From JBBTWO01 sp038062745 (GTDB taxonomy: Bacteria > Patescibacteriota > Microgenomatia > UBA8517), in the NCBI GenBank assembly GCA_038062745.1, contig JBBTWO010000042.1:1-9924 (forward strand): DNA of 9,924 nucleotides, in the 5' to 3' direction. The notes beneath the pieces are model-generated. The model made no database searches. It worked only from the letters and a program-made list of their open reading frames with translations, and was not told the origin of the DNA. This document shows, in pieces, positions 1-6,029 of this stretch (within the stretch, counting starts at the first letter, position 1; each line of letters begins with the position of its first letter). A program made the position numbers and the translations under genes.

Positions 1-1434
1 ATAATACTTGGTTTCGATCAAGCCAGAGATTTATTTGCTTCAAAAACAATCTTCACTGATGGCGACATTAAAATAATTGGACCAACTGCTGGAAATAACG
101 CTAACCTTCATCATGGGATTGCTTGGATTTATTTTATTTTGCCGGCGTTAGTGATTTTTGGAGGCAATCCTTTTTGGGTGAGTGCTTGGACCAGTTTGTT
201 TAATGTATTTTCTGTTTTCATTGTTTACGAGTTAACAAAATCTTTGTTTAAGTCAAAAAAGGCTGGTTTAATATCAGCCTTTCTGGTAAGTGTTTCTTAT
301 TATTTTATTCAGTATGCCGGTTGGTTATCGAATCCTTCTCCAACGCTGACAACTGTACCCTTATTTTTCTTAGGAATTTGGAAATATTCTGAAAAGAAAA
401 ACTGGGGATTGGTGTTATCAATGTTTGCTTTGGGGTTATCTATTCAATTTGAGCTATTCTTTATTTATCTTATCCCTGTGCTTTTTCTTGTGTGTTTTGT
501 TTTGAAGTTAGGATTTCCCAACTTAAAAACATTGCTCTTGTCGATTGGTTCATTTTCTCTGGTGACTTCAACAATGATTTTAACGGAATTTAAATTTCAT
601 TTTTCAGGAGTATTGGCAATTTTGGGAGCCGGCCAAAAAGTTGGAGGAGACAGTAATCTGCTGGAAAATATTCCTAAATATGCAGACAGATTTTTGGAAA
701 CTTTTTCGCAGACCATTTATCCAACAAATTTAGTAGTAGGGAAAAGCCTTGGAATTATAGTTATCTGTCTTTTTATTTATCTTGCATTTAGAAATAAAAA
801 AAAGACGCAAGCTTTAAAGACTTATTTATTTGTCCTTATTTATTTACTGTCGTCTTGTATAATGTTGGTTTTGGGATATCACGGTGCTCCATGGTTTTTA
901 ATAGGTTTGGCTCCTGCAATAACGGTTTGTGTTGGATTTTTGTTGTCCAAAATTAAATATTCATTTTTGCTATTTTCAATTTTGCTTTTAATATTTATCT
1001 CTAATTTTTCCGCTATTTTACAAAGTAGTGATGGGGGTCAAGTCTTATTGGGTCCCGACAAAGCAGCGCTGATTTCAACCCAATTGGCAGCAATTGACTA
1101 CACTTACAACCAATCACTCGGAGAAAAGTTTGTCATTAGTACCGTTACTAATCCTTTGTATATTAATGCCGTGTGGAGCTATCACTACGACTGGTATGGC
1201 AAAAAATATGGTTATCTGCCTTCTTGGGGTGGAGGGGATCAATTGTATCCATACAATACTTTACAAAAGCAAAATGGGGAAGAAAAGTATCTCTATTTAA
1301 TCATAGATCAGACCCCCAGAATTGGGGAGCAGTATCGCCTTGATGCTAGAAACTGGGCAAGCAAAAAAGGGAGCCAGAAAGTTGATACTAAAGAATTTGA
1401 AGGTATTTTGGTTGAGAAATATATTCTTCACTAG
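1..1434 (+). CDS. GT39/GT-C type membrane glycosyltransferase, 5' partial
   Basis: The reading frame is open from base 1, so the gene begins upstream; 477 residues are visible, ending in TAG. It is a multi-span membrane protein with many hydrophobic segments between about residues 40 and 340, then a soluble C-terminal part with aromatic-rich sequence. The first visible residues hold the pattern GFDQARD (residues 4-10) followed by an IIGP element and HHG (37-39). This matches the first outer loop of ArnT/PMT-like (GT39) enzymes, where acidic residues act in sugar transfer from a polyprenyl-phosphate donor. The family glycosylates lipids or proteins on the outer face of the membrane; the acceptor here cannot be told. 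A TTG at 139 could be mistaken for the start, but the conserved loop lies before it. It converges on the GT2 gene with 8 bases between the stops and no visible terminator. Family call is firm; exact substrate is unknown. Confidence 0.85.
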   Translation: MILGFDQARDLFASKTIFTDGDIKIIGPTAGNNANLHHGIAWIYFILPALVIFGGNPFWVSAWTSLFNVFSVFIVYELTKSLFKSKKAGLISAFLVSVSYYFIQYAGWLSNPSPTLTTVPLFFLGIWKYSEKKNWGLVLSMFALGLSIQFELFFIYLIPVLFLVCFVLKLGFPNLKTLLLSIGSFSLVTSTMILTEFKFHFSGVLAILGAGQKVGGDSNLLENIPKYADRFLETFSQTIYPTNLVVGKSLGIIVICLFIYLAFRNKKKTQALKTYLFVLIYLLSSCIMLVLGYHGAPWFLIGLAPAITVCVGFLLSKIKYSFLLFSILLLIFISNFSAILQSSDGGQVLLGPDKAALISTQLAAIDYTYNQSLGEKFVISTVTNPLYINAVWSYHYDWYGKKYGYLPSWGGGDQLYPYNTLQKQNGEEKYLYLIIDQTPRIGEQYRLDARNWASKKGSQKVDTKEFEGILVEKYILH

Positions 1435-1442
1435 TTGTTGCG

Positions 1443-2321
1443 TTAAACTTTTCTGATATCGTCCACTAAAGCAGTTAAAAATTTCAACCCTGATGAGTTT
1501 TTTATCTTGGCAATATTTTTCTTTTGGCTGAAACTATTGAGTGTTGCCTGTACCCAAGCCAAAGACTCTGTCCTTTTGTGTTTTTCAAAAACGTGGCCGC
1601 CCATGGCATATTCAGGGAGTTTTGTAAACTTTTCAAATTTCAGAAATCTATTTAAACCAAGCAAAGCTTGCTGTCTAAAAGTTTTGAGAGTTCCCTCTTT
1701 TTTATATCTTCTGAGAGAAATGTAATAATAGGCACTTCGCAGGATAACGAACTTGCCTTCGTTTGAAAGTATCTTTTGGCCTAAATCAGAGTCTTCTGCG
1801 AACTTCATATCTTCATCAAAACCTCCAGCGCTATTAAATGCTGATTTTGTAACTGCAATGAAACAACCCAAAAGTGCAGGAGAACCAACAAACTTGCCAA
1901 TCTCAAAAAGAACATTCATTGCCATTGCGATTGCCTTATCGGTTTCAAGTTTTGAATTGGTTTTTGTCCAAGTGGTTAGTAAGTCTGGTTTATCATTTTC
2001 AAAACAGCTGTAGACATTTTTTAAAAATGATTTAGGAATTTGGGTGTCAGCGTCAAAAAAGATTAGCCTGTCAGAAGTGGCATTTTTTGCTCCCAAATTT
2101 CTTTGTGTAGAAGCATTTCTTACTGTTGTGGCTATGGTTTTTAGAGCCAAGTTTTTAGTGAATTTCTTGGCTTCTTTAATTGTTCTGTCTTGTGAATTTC
2201 CGTCTACGACTAAAACTTCAAAGTCAGTAAAATTTTGTTTTGCAAGATTACCTAAAAGTTTGGGTAAATACTTTTCTTCGTTTAGGCAGGGGATAATTAT
2301 TGAGAAATACTTTTTAGCCAC
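1443..2321 (-). CDS. Family 2 glycosyltransferase (GT-A fold)
   Basis: This 292-residue protein has the full set of GT2 signatures: the N-terminal strand SIIIPCLNEE (7-16), the nucleotide-binding VVDGNSQDRT with Asp40, the RNLGAKNA stretch, the metal-binding DAD at 90-92 within FFDAD, and the acidic pair ED at 176-177 in the GGFDED...AEDSDL region that supplies the likely base. It should transfer a sugar from a nucleotide-sugar to an acceptor on the cytoplasmic side. There are no clear transmembrane helices, though residues 130-157 are hydrophobic and may touch the membrane. The C-terminal third is basic (RRYKKEG, KHKR). The start is GTG; a TATAAT box lies six bases before it, so the mRNA is probably leaderless. 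Its neighbour on the other strand is a membrane glycosyltransferase, which suggests a cell-envelope glycan locus. The acceptor cannot be predicted. Confidence 0.9.
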   Translation of the reverse strand: MAKKYFSIIIPCLNEEKYLPKLLGNLAKQNFTDFEVLVVDGNSQDRTIKEAKKFTKNLALKTIATTVRNASTQRNLGAKNATSDRLIFFDADTQIPKSFLKNVYSCFENDKPDLLTTWTKTNSKLETDKAIAMAMNVLFEIGKFVGSPALLGCFIAVTKSAFNSAGGFDEDMKFAEDSDLGQKILSNEGKFVILRSAYYYISLRRYKKEGTLKTFRQQALLGLNRFLKFEKFTKLPEYAMGGHVFEKHKRTESLAWVQATLNSFSQKKNIAKIKNSSGLKFLTALVDDIRKV

Positions 2322-2327
2322 TATGGT

Positions 2328-2333
2328 ATTATA
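2328..2333 (-). promoter_or_regulatory. -10 box of the GT2 glycosyltransferase gene
   Basis: Read on the minus strand this is a perfect TATAAT. Exactly six bases separate it from the GTG at 2321, so transcription would begin at or next to the start codon, giving a leaderless message. I see no good -35 hexamer at 16-18 bases upstream, which lowers confidence. Confidence 0.5.
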
Positions 2334-2358
2334 TAGCCAAGATTGTTGATCTGGCTAT
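2333..2358. repeat. Inverted repeat in the divergent intergenic region
   Basis: The arms ATAGCCA (2333-2339) and TGGCTAT (2352-2358) are perfect 7-base complements. Three further pairs (GAT 2341-2343 with ATC 2349-2351) form after a single bulged A, leaving the five-base loop TGTTG. The repeat lies between the GT2 gene and the small membrane-protein gene and touches the GT2 -10 box, so it could be an operator for either gene or a leader hairpin of the rightward transcript. Its role is inferred only from position. Confidence 0.45.
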
Positions 2359-2365
2359 CTGAGAG

Positions 2366-2372
2366 AAGGTGA
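2366..2372 (+). promoter_or_regulatory. Shine-Dalgarno site for the 55-residue membrane protein
   Basis: AAGGTGA pairs well with the 3' end of bacterial 16S rRNA and stands five bases before a TTG codon at 2378. It is the main reason for accepting that unusual start. Only one other clear site of this kind is seen in the window, before the transketolase C-terminal gene. Confidence 0.55.
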
Positions 2373-2377
2373 GCTGA

Positions 2378-2545
2378 TTGAAAAAACAAAATAGAGAACT
2401 GTCTAAACTATTAATGCTACTTTCGTTTGTAGCTGTTGTTTTATCGGGAATTGGATTTATGGGCAATGACATTTGGTTGGCTTCTACCCAGTGGTTATTA
2501 GTTGCCGCAGTGATTGGTATTTTTGCAAACTATCTAAAAGATTAA
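2378..2545 (+). CDS. Small two-helix membrane protein, function unknown
   Basis: A 55-residue frame starts with TTG behind a good ribosome binding site and ends in TAA. The first ten residues are polar and basic (MKKQNRELSK). Two hydrophobic stretches follow, at about residues 11-29 and 36-53, joined by a short GND-containing turn, and the protein ends with KD. This predicts a helical hairpin with both ends inside the cell. There is no recognisable motif, so no function is offered. It fills most of what would otherwise be a 260-base gap between the GT2 gene and the next envelope gene, and a promoter lies just after its stop. The protein-like composition, the ribosome site and the snug fit argue that it is real; its small size and TTG start leave doubt. 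Confidence 0.6.
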   Translation: MKKQNRELSKLLMLLSFVAVVLSGIGFMGNDIWLASTQWLLVAAVIGIFANYLKD

Positions 2546-2551
2546 ATACTC

Positions 2552-2580
2552 TTGACATATACTATGGGTAGTGGTATTTT
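2552..2580 (+). promoter_or_regulatory. Sigma-70-type promoter with extended -10
   Basis: A perfect -35 TTGACA (2552-2557) is followed by a 17-base spacer and TATTTT (2575-2580). The spacer ends in TGG, giving an extended -10 element. This is the best-formed promoter in the window. Transcription would begin near 2587, between two candidate ATG codons at 2581 and 2593, so only the second would be in the message, after a leader of about five bases. An alternative -10, TATACT at 2558-2563, abuts the TTGACA and lacks a -35 of its own. Confidence 0.65.
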
Positions 2581-2592
2581 ATGATCAAATCA

Positions 2593-3081
2593 ATGGCAAA
2601 CAATAACAGATTTGACGTTAAGAACATAAATAGAAGAGATGTTTTGGCGGGTTTTCTGATTTTGGTAGTTTTGGCTGTAGTTATTTACATGTTTGCCAAA
2701 CCGAATGTTCCAAAAACTCCTTTTACAATTCCAACTCCACGAACTGAAGAAATAATTGAAGACAAATTTAATTTACAAATTCCAGATGACGTTGAGAAAG
2801 CAGATTTGAACGATATTTCAGGCGGAACAGGAAGTGGAATTGCCACTAGAAATGAAATTTTAGTTGATTTGCCAGATCCAGAACCAGGCAAGTTCTATCA
2901 AGCTTGGCTTGAAACAAATGGTAAATTAATTTCTTTAGGAAAGATGACTGTGGCAAAAGGTGGTTGGCTGGTTACCTATAATGCCGCTTCATATCCTGGA
3001 TATAACAAAGTGATTGTCAGCTTGGAAACAAAGGCCGACATGAATATGGAAGTTAAAGTTTTGGAAGGCTCCTTCAAATAA
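2593..3081 (+). CDS. Membrane-anchored protein with RskA-like (anti-sigma-K C-terminal) outer domain
   Basis: The protein (162 residues from this start) has a short cytoplasmic tail rich in Asn and Arg, one transmembrane helix at about 17-35, a Pro/Thr-rich linker (36-50) and an outer domain. The domain carries ADLNDISGGTGSG (70-82), then LPDPEPGKFYQAWLE (93-107) and a LGKM turn. That pattern resembles the C-terminal domain of RskA-family anti-sigma factors, whose members sense conditions outside the cell. The inner part is only about 16 residues, far too short for a sigma-binding domain, and no sigma factor gene is nearby, so a true anti-sigma role is doubtful. An in-frame ATG at 2581 would add four residues (MIKS), but it abuts the -10 box and probably lies upstream of the transcription start. 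The next gene also encodes an exported protein. Confidence 0.75.
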   Translation: MANNNRFDVKNINRRDVLAGFLILVVLAVVIYMFAKPNVPKTPFTIPTPRTEEIIEDKFNLQIPDDVEKADLNDISGGTGSGIATRNEILVDLPDPEPGKFYQAWLETNGKLISLGKMTVAKGGWLVTYNAASYPGYNKVIVSLETKADMNMEVKVLEGSFK

Positions 3082-3101
3082 GCTCTAAAACTTGATAGAA
3101 T
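3073..3101 (+). promoter_or_regulatory. Candidate promoter for the secreted-protein gene
   Basis: TTCAAA (3073-3078) and TAGAAT (3096-3101) are separated by 17 bases. Six bases separate the -10 box from the GTG start at 3108, the same spacing as at the GT2 gene on the other strand, which again points to a leaderless transcript. The -35 match is only moderate and overlaps the end of the preceding gene. Confidence 0.45.
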
Positions 3102-3120
3102 TAATTTGTGATCAAGTTTT
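3087..3120. repeat. Perfect 10-base inverted repeat enclosing a GTG start codon
   Basis: AAAACTTGAT (3087-3096) and ATCAAGTTTT (3111-3120) are perfect complements around a 14-base loop. The loop holds most of the -10 box and the GTG start codon (3108-3110). Only two of ten pairs in the stem are G-C, so it would be a weak terminator; as DNA it could be an operator with half-sites on either side of the start point. Confidence 0.55.
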
Positions 3121-3824
3121 CATCTAAGAAGGTTTTACTAGCTGCATTTTTTTTAGCAATTGTTGCTCTTACTTCACCCATGAAAGCTAAAGCAGCTTTG
3201 GTACATATTGATACAGATGGCTCTGTAATTATGAATGTTTTGGGGGCAAGTGATGTAATTGCCTTAAAAGTGCCCAAAAGACAGGCTTTGGAAGTAAACG
3301 GAAATAATGTTGATATTTTTCGCGAAGGGGACAGTTTTAAACTGGCCATAAACGACACCAATTTAAACATTTCAAATTACAAGGACAATATTATTGAAAT
3401 TGAAGAAACCCAGCAAGCCAAAAAAATAAAAATCTCACTTTCTGGAGACCAATTTAAAATTGAACAAGACGGCATCAGTGTTTTGACTTCATTTCCCATT
3501 GAAATTAATCCCAAAAACAAAGAAATTTCAGTCAAAACTGAAACAGGTAAAAAGTTTTTATCCATTTTGCCAAAAGAAGCAGCTGACAGTTTATTGAGAA
3601 GTAAAATTGTAGATAGTGTCAGCCCAATAGAAAACTCACTCATTGAAGAAAATGGGATACTTTTGTATCAATTGCAGGGTAGTAAAACTATAAACCTATT
3701 TAATGTCAGTGACTATAAAACAAATATTGAAGCCAAAGTATCTGCTTCCAATGGTGAGATTGTCTTTACCAATGAACCCGTGTGGCTAAAGTTTCTTTCA
3801 TTCTTTTTATCTGGCAATAAATAG
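3108..3824 (+). CDS. Secreted protein of unknown function
   Basis: The 238-residue protein opens with a standard signal peptide: a basic start (IKFSSKK), a hydrophobic core at about 9-22, and an AKA signal-peptidase site at 27-29, so the mature protein would begin at Ala30. The mature part has alternating short hydrophobic and polar runs, such as ALEVNGNNVDIF and KKIKISLSGDQFKI, suggesting a mainly beta-strand fold. No cysteines are seen and there is no lipobox. The last 17 residues include a short hydrophobic patch (WLKFLSFFL) that is too short for a confident membrane anchor. I do not recognise a family. The start is GTG; no closer alternative keeps the signal peptide. It follows the RskA-like gene by 26 bases and precedes tpiA by 20, so it may be co-transcribed with either, though it appears to have its own promoter. 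Confidence 0.75.
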   Translation: MIKFSSKKVLLAAFFLAIVALTSPMKAKAALVHIDTDGSVIMNVLGASDVIALKVPKRQALEVNGNNVDIFREGDSFKLAINDTNLNISNYKDNIIEIEETQQAKKIKISLSGDQFKIEQDGISVLTSFPIEINPKNKEISVKTETGKKFLSILPKEAADSLLRSKIVDSVSPIENSLIEENGILLYQLQGSKTINLFNVSDYKTNIEAKVSASNGEIVFTNEPVWLKFLSFFLSGNK

Positions 3825-3844
3825 TGTAAAGTGGGGCTAATTAA

Positions 3845-4501
3845 ATGATCTTCGTAAATTTTAAAACCTATCAAGAATCCACTGGTAGTAATGCCTTGCG
3901 ACTGGCCAAAATAATTGAGGAAGTTTCCATGCAAACTGGTATTAAGATAATTGCGGTTGCCCAACCATCAGACATCAAAGAAATTTGCCAGTCAGCAAAA
4001 GTAGAAGTTTGGTCCCAAAAAATAGATCCGGTGGAGTATGGTGCCCATACTGGGGCAATAATTGCTGAAGCGGTTGTAGAAGATGGGGCGATTGGAACTT
4101 TTTTGAACCATTCTGAAAACAAACTCGACATTGAAGTAATTCAAAAATGCATTGATCGAGCTAATCAGGTAGGTCTTAAAACTTTAGTGTTTGCGGGCAG
4201 TATTGAAGAACTGAACCAAATAATCAGATTTTCTCCAACCTACATTTCATATGAGCCAGCAGAACTTGTTGGTAGCACCTCAGTTTCTGTTTCTCAGAGT
4301 AAGCCGGAAATGATTAAAGAAGCAGCTGACATTGCCCGAGCCCATGGCACGCCATTAATAGTTGGAGCTGGAATCCATTCTCAACAAGATGTTAAAAAAA
4401 GTATTGAGTTGGGAGCAATGGGAATTGCAGTGGCCACAAATATCGTTAAATCAACTGACCCAAAAGCAGCACTTCTTGATTTAGTTCAAAGCTTTCTTTA
4501 A
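3845..4501 (+). CDS. tpiA: Triosephosphate isomerase, archaeal type
   Basis: The enzyme interconverts dihydroxyacetone phosphate and glyceraldehyde 3-phosphate in the cytoplasm. At 218 residues it has the length of archaeal TIMs rather than the roughly 250 of bacterial ones. The substrate-binding Asn5 and Lys7 lie in NFKTY, the catalytic His89 in LNHSE, the catalytic Glu137 in SYEPAELVGS, and GAGI (174-177) forms the phosphate site. Sequence around these sites is also archaeal in style: SQKIDPVEYGAHTG, GTFLNHSENK rather than GHSERR, and EPAELVGS, close to the EPPELIGTG of archaea. The start is the first ATG and puts NFK at the normal distance from the N-terminus. A weak -10 (TAAAGT, 3827-3832) precedes it, so this may be the start of the sugar-phosphate run. 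rpiB follows after 13 bases. The activity call is secure; the archaeal affinity is by motif only. Confidence 0.93.
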   Translation: MIFVNFKTYQESTGSNALRLAKIIEEVSMQTGIKIIAVAQPSDIKEICQSAKVEVWSQKIDPVEYGAHTGAIIAEAVVEDGAIGTFLNHSENKLDIEVIQKCIDRANQVGLKTLVFAGSIEELNQIIRFSPTYISYEPAELVGSTSVSVSQSKPEMIKEAADIARAHGTPLIVGAGIHSQQDVKKSIELGAMGIAVATNIVKSTDPKAALLDLVQSFL

Positions 4502-4514
4502 GCTTACAAGTGAC

Positions 4515-4961
4515 ATGATATACATTGGTGGTGACCACAAAGGCTACAAATTAAAAGAAAAAATAAATACTTGGTTGTTTGACAACAATTATACTTTTGA
4601 AGATTTGGGTGCTTTGAAGTTTGATCCATATGATGATTACACTCAATACGCTTCTTTGGTTGCTTCACTTGTTTCAGACAATAAACAAGCTAAAGGAATT
4701 TTGTTGTGTGGTAGTGGAGTGGGAGTAGATATTGTTGCTAATAAATTTGATGGTGTAAGAAGCTCAGTTGGTAAACAAGTTGAACAAGTAAAAGCGGGTA
4801 GAAACGATGATGATATGAATGTTTTAGTTATTGCAGCTGACTTTACAAAGGAAGAAGAAGCGGTTGACATGGTAAAAACATTTTTGGAAACAGACTTTAG
4901 TAAAAAGGACAGATATGCAAAAAGACTTGAAGAAATTGAAAAGCTAGAGGAAAATAATTAA
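4515..4961 (+). CDS. rpiB: Ribose 5-phosphate isomerase B (RpiB/LacAB family)
   Basis: This 148-residue protein is of normal family length and should interconvert ribose 5-phosphate and ribulose 5-phosphate. Seen motifs are GGDHKGYKLKE (5-15) with the conserved Asp-His, DDYT at 40-43, the catalytic Cys65 in CGSGVG, and NKFDGVRSS (76-84), which forms the phosphate-binding anion hole. The segment that in E. coli reads HNDANV, with a His that helps open the sugar ring, is here DDDMNV (98-103), so that His is replaced by Asp. The C-terminal tail is rich in Lys and Glu and likely forms a long helix. The family also contains LacA/LacB and other aldose-ketose isomerases, but the surrounding pentose-phosphate genes favour RpiB. 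No Shine-Dalgarno site is visible before the ATG. A strong palindrome follows the stop. Confidence 0.88.
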   Translation: MIYIGGDHKGYKLKEKINTWLFDNNYTFEDLGALKFDPYDDYTQYASLVASLVSDNKQAKGILLCGSGVGVDIVANKFDGVRSSVGKQVEQVKAGRNDDDMNVLVIAADFTKEEEAVDMVKTFLETDFSKKDRYAKRLEEIEKLEENN

Positions 4962-4963
4962 TG

Positions 4964-4986
4964 ACTTCAAGGAGTCTCCTTGAAGT
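4964..4986. repeat. Perfect palindrome between rpiB and pgk
   Basis: The arms ACTTCAAGGAG (4964-4974) and CTCCTTGAAGT (4976-4986) are perfect 11-base complements around a single T. As RNA they would make a stem of about ten pairs with a three-base loop. No U-run follows on either strand, so a standard terminator is unlikely. The left arm contains AAGGAG, a ribosome-binding sequence, but 19 bases before the pgk ATG and buried in the stem. It could be a repressor operator, a processing site or a control on pgk translation; which one cannot be told from sequence. Confidence 0.6.
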
Positions 4987-4993
4987 GTAAAAT

Positions 4994-6010
4994 ATGCTTA
5001 ATCTTTCAAAACTTTCATCAAATATCGATTTAAAAGGGAAAAGGGTTCTTGTTAGAGTGGATCTGGATGTTCCCCAAATGGCTGACAGCAATGATTTAAG
5101 GCTACAGTCAATGGTTCCCACAGTTGACTACCTGCTTAAAAATGGAGCTTCAGAGGTCATCCTTGTGGGTCATAGAGGAAGACCAGAGGGGACAGAAGAC
5201 AAAAGTTTGACCCTCAAGGGCTTTACTCCTGTACTTTCTGAAATAATTGGTGAGGAAGTTGTCTTTGAGGCTGATGGAAAAATTATCCTCAAGGAAAACC
5301 TAAGATTTGATCCGGGGGAAGAAGCAAATGATGCTGACTTTGCCAAGAGATTGGCTTCCATGGCTGATATCTATGTAAATGAAGCTTTTGCTGTAAGTCA
5401 CAGGCAACACGCTTCAATTGTGGGAGTACCAAAATTACTACCAGGATTTTTGGGATTACATTTTGAAAAAGAATTGGAAAATTTAAATCGAGTTTTGGAA
5501 AACCCCAAAAGGCCAGTTGTAACTTTAATAAGTGGGGTAAAAGAAGATAAAGTAGATATGCTTCCTGGATTAAAAATTTTCTCCGACAAGGTATTGGTTG
5601 GAGGAAGGCTACCTGAATATATTGATCCAGATTATGGAAAAGGAAATGGCCATCCTGAACTTCTTAAAGACCCAAAGGTAACAGTAGGAAGGCTTATCCA
5701 AGACCGCGAAGACATTACTATTCACACCGCTGAAATATTTGAAGAGGAAATTAAAACTGCTGGAACAGTAATATTGGCAGGAGTAATGGGTAAGTATGAA
5801 GAAGAAGGCCATAGACAGGGAACGCAAAAAGTATTTACTGCAATTGCCAACAGCAATGCTTTCAAAGTTGCTGGTGGAGGTGACACTGAGACAGCACTGC
5901 AGATGTTTAACTTAAAAGATAAGTTTGATTGGATATCAGTGGGGGGCGGAGCAATGCTTGAATTTTTAATTAACAAAACTTTGCCGGGTATAGAAGTCCT
6001 CAAAAGATAA
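4994..6010 (+). CDS. pgk: Phosphoglycerate kinase, shortened form
   Basis: PGK transfers phosphate from 1,3-bisphosphoglycerate to ADP. The N-terminal domain is recognisable throughout: RVDLDVP (21-27; RVDFNVP is usual), HRGRPEG (60-66), LRFDPGEE (103-110), YVNEAF (127-132), SHRQHAS (135-141), and GFLGLHFEKEL. The nucleotide-binding C-terminal domain keeps SGVKEDK (180-186), GGGDT (294-298) and GGGAMLEF (317-324). The total of 338 residues is well below the usual 390 or so, with the loss between about residues 205 and 258. The nucleotide-site motif normally written NGPMG is AGVMG (262-266). Substrate-binding Asp23, His60, Arg63 and Arg137 remain, but the Asn of RVDFN is Asp25. The frame is intact and both ends are normal, so this is a streamlined version rather than a broken gene. 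It lies 32 bases after rpiB, with a palindrome between, and 19 before gap. Kinase activity is likely but not certain. Confidence 0.88.
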   Translation: MLNLSKLSSNIDLKGKRVLVRVDLDVPQMADSNDLRLQSMVPTVDYLLKNGASEVILVGHRGRPEGTEDKSLTLKGFTPVLSEIIGEEVVFEADGKIILKENLRFDPGEEANDADFAKRLASMADIYVNEAFAVSHRQHASIVGVPKLLPGFLGLHFEKELENLNRVLENPKRPVVTLISGVKEDKVDMLPGLKIFSDKVLVGGRLPEYIDPDYGKGNGHPELLKDPKVTVGRLIQDREDITIHTAEIFEEEIKTAGTVILAGVMGKYEEEGHRQGTQKVFTAIANSNAFKVAGGGDTETALQMFNLKDKFDWISVGGGAMLEFLINKTLPGIEVLKR

Positions 6011-6014
6011 ATAG

Positions 6015-6020
6015 TATACT
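6015..6020 (+). promoter_or_regulatory. Possible -10 box before gap
   Basis: TATACT matches the -10 consensus at five of six positions and lies nine bases before the gap ATG, which would give a leader of two or three bases or none. No convincing -35 is seen in the end of pgk, so this may be an internal promoter or chance in AT-rich sequence. Confidence 0.3.
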
Positions 6021-6029
6021 GATATTAAT

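Noticed and set aside
139..1434. TTG at 139 as the true start of the membrane glycosyltransferase
   Set aside because: The same frame is open to base 1 and holds the conserved GFDQARD and HHG loop, so the gene starts upstream of the window.
1435..1442. Bidirectional terminator between the converging glycosyltransferase genes
   Set aside because: Only eight bases separate the stops and I find no hairpin there or in the flanking ends.
2564..2584. Six-codon frame (ATG to TGA) overlapping the ATG at 2581 as a leader peptide
   Set aside because: It lies inside the promoter spacer and -10 box of the better-supported promoter, so it would probably not be transcribed from there; it is too short to judge.
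4489..4505. Two AAGCTT copies at the tpiA stop as a terminator hairpin
   Set aside because: The stem is only six pairs with a five-base loop, there is no U-tract, and AAGCTT is self-complementary, so this is easily chance.
4988..4993. TAAAAT as a -10 box for pgk
   Set aside because: It directly abuts the ATG, so transcription would begin inside the gene, and no usable in-frame start follows before the conserved RVDLDVP motif.
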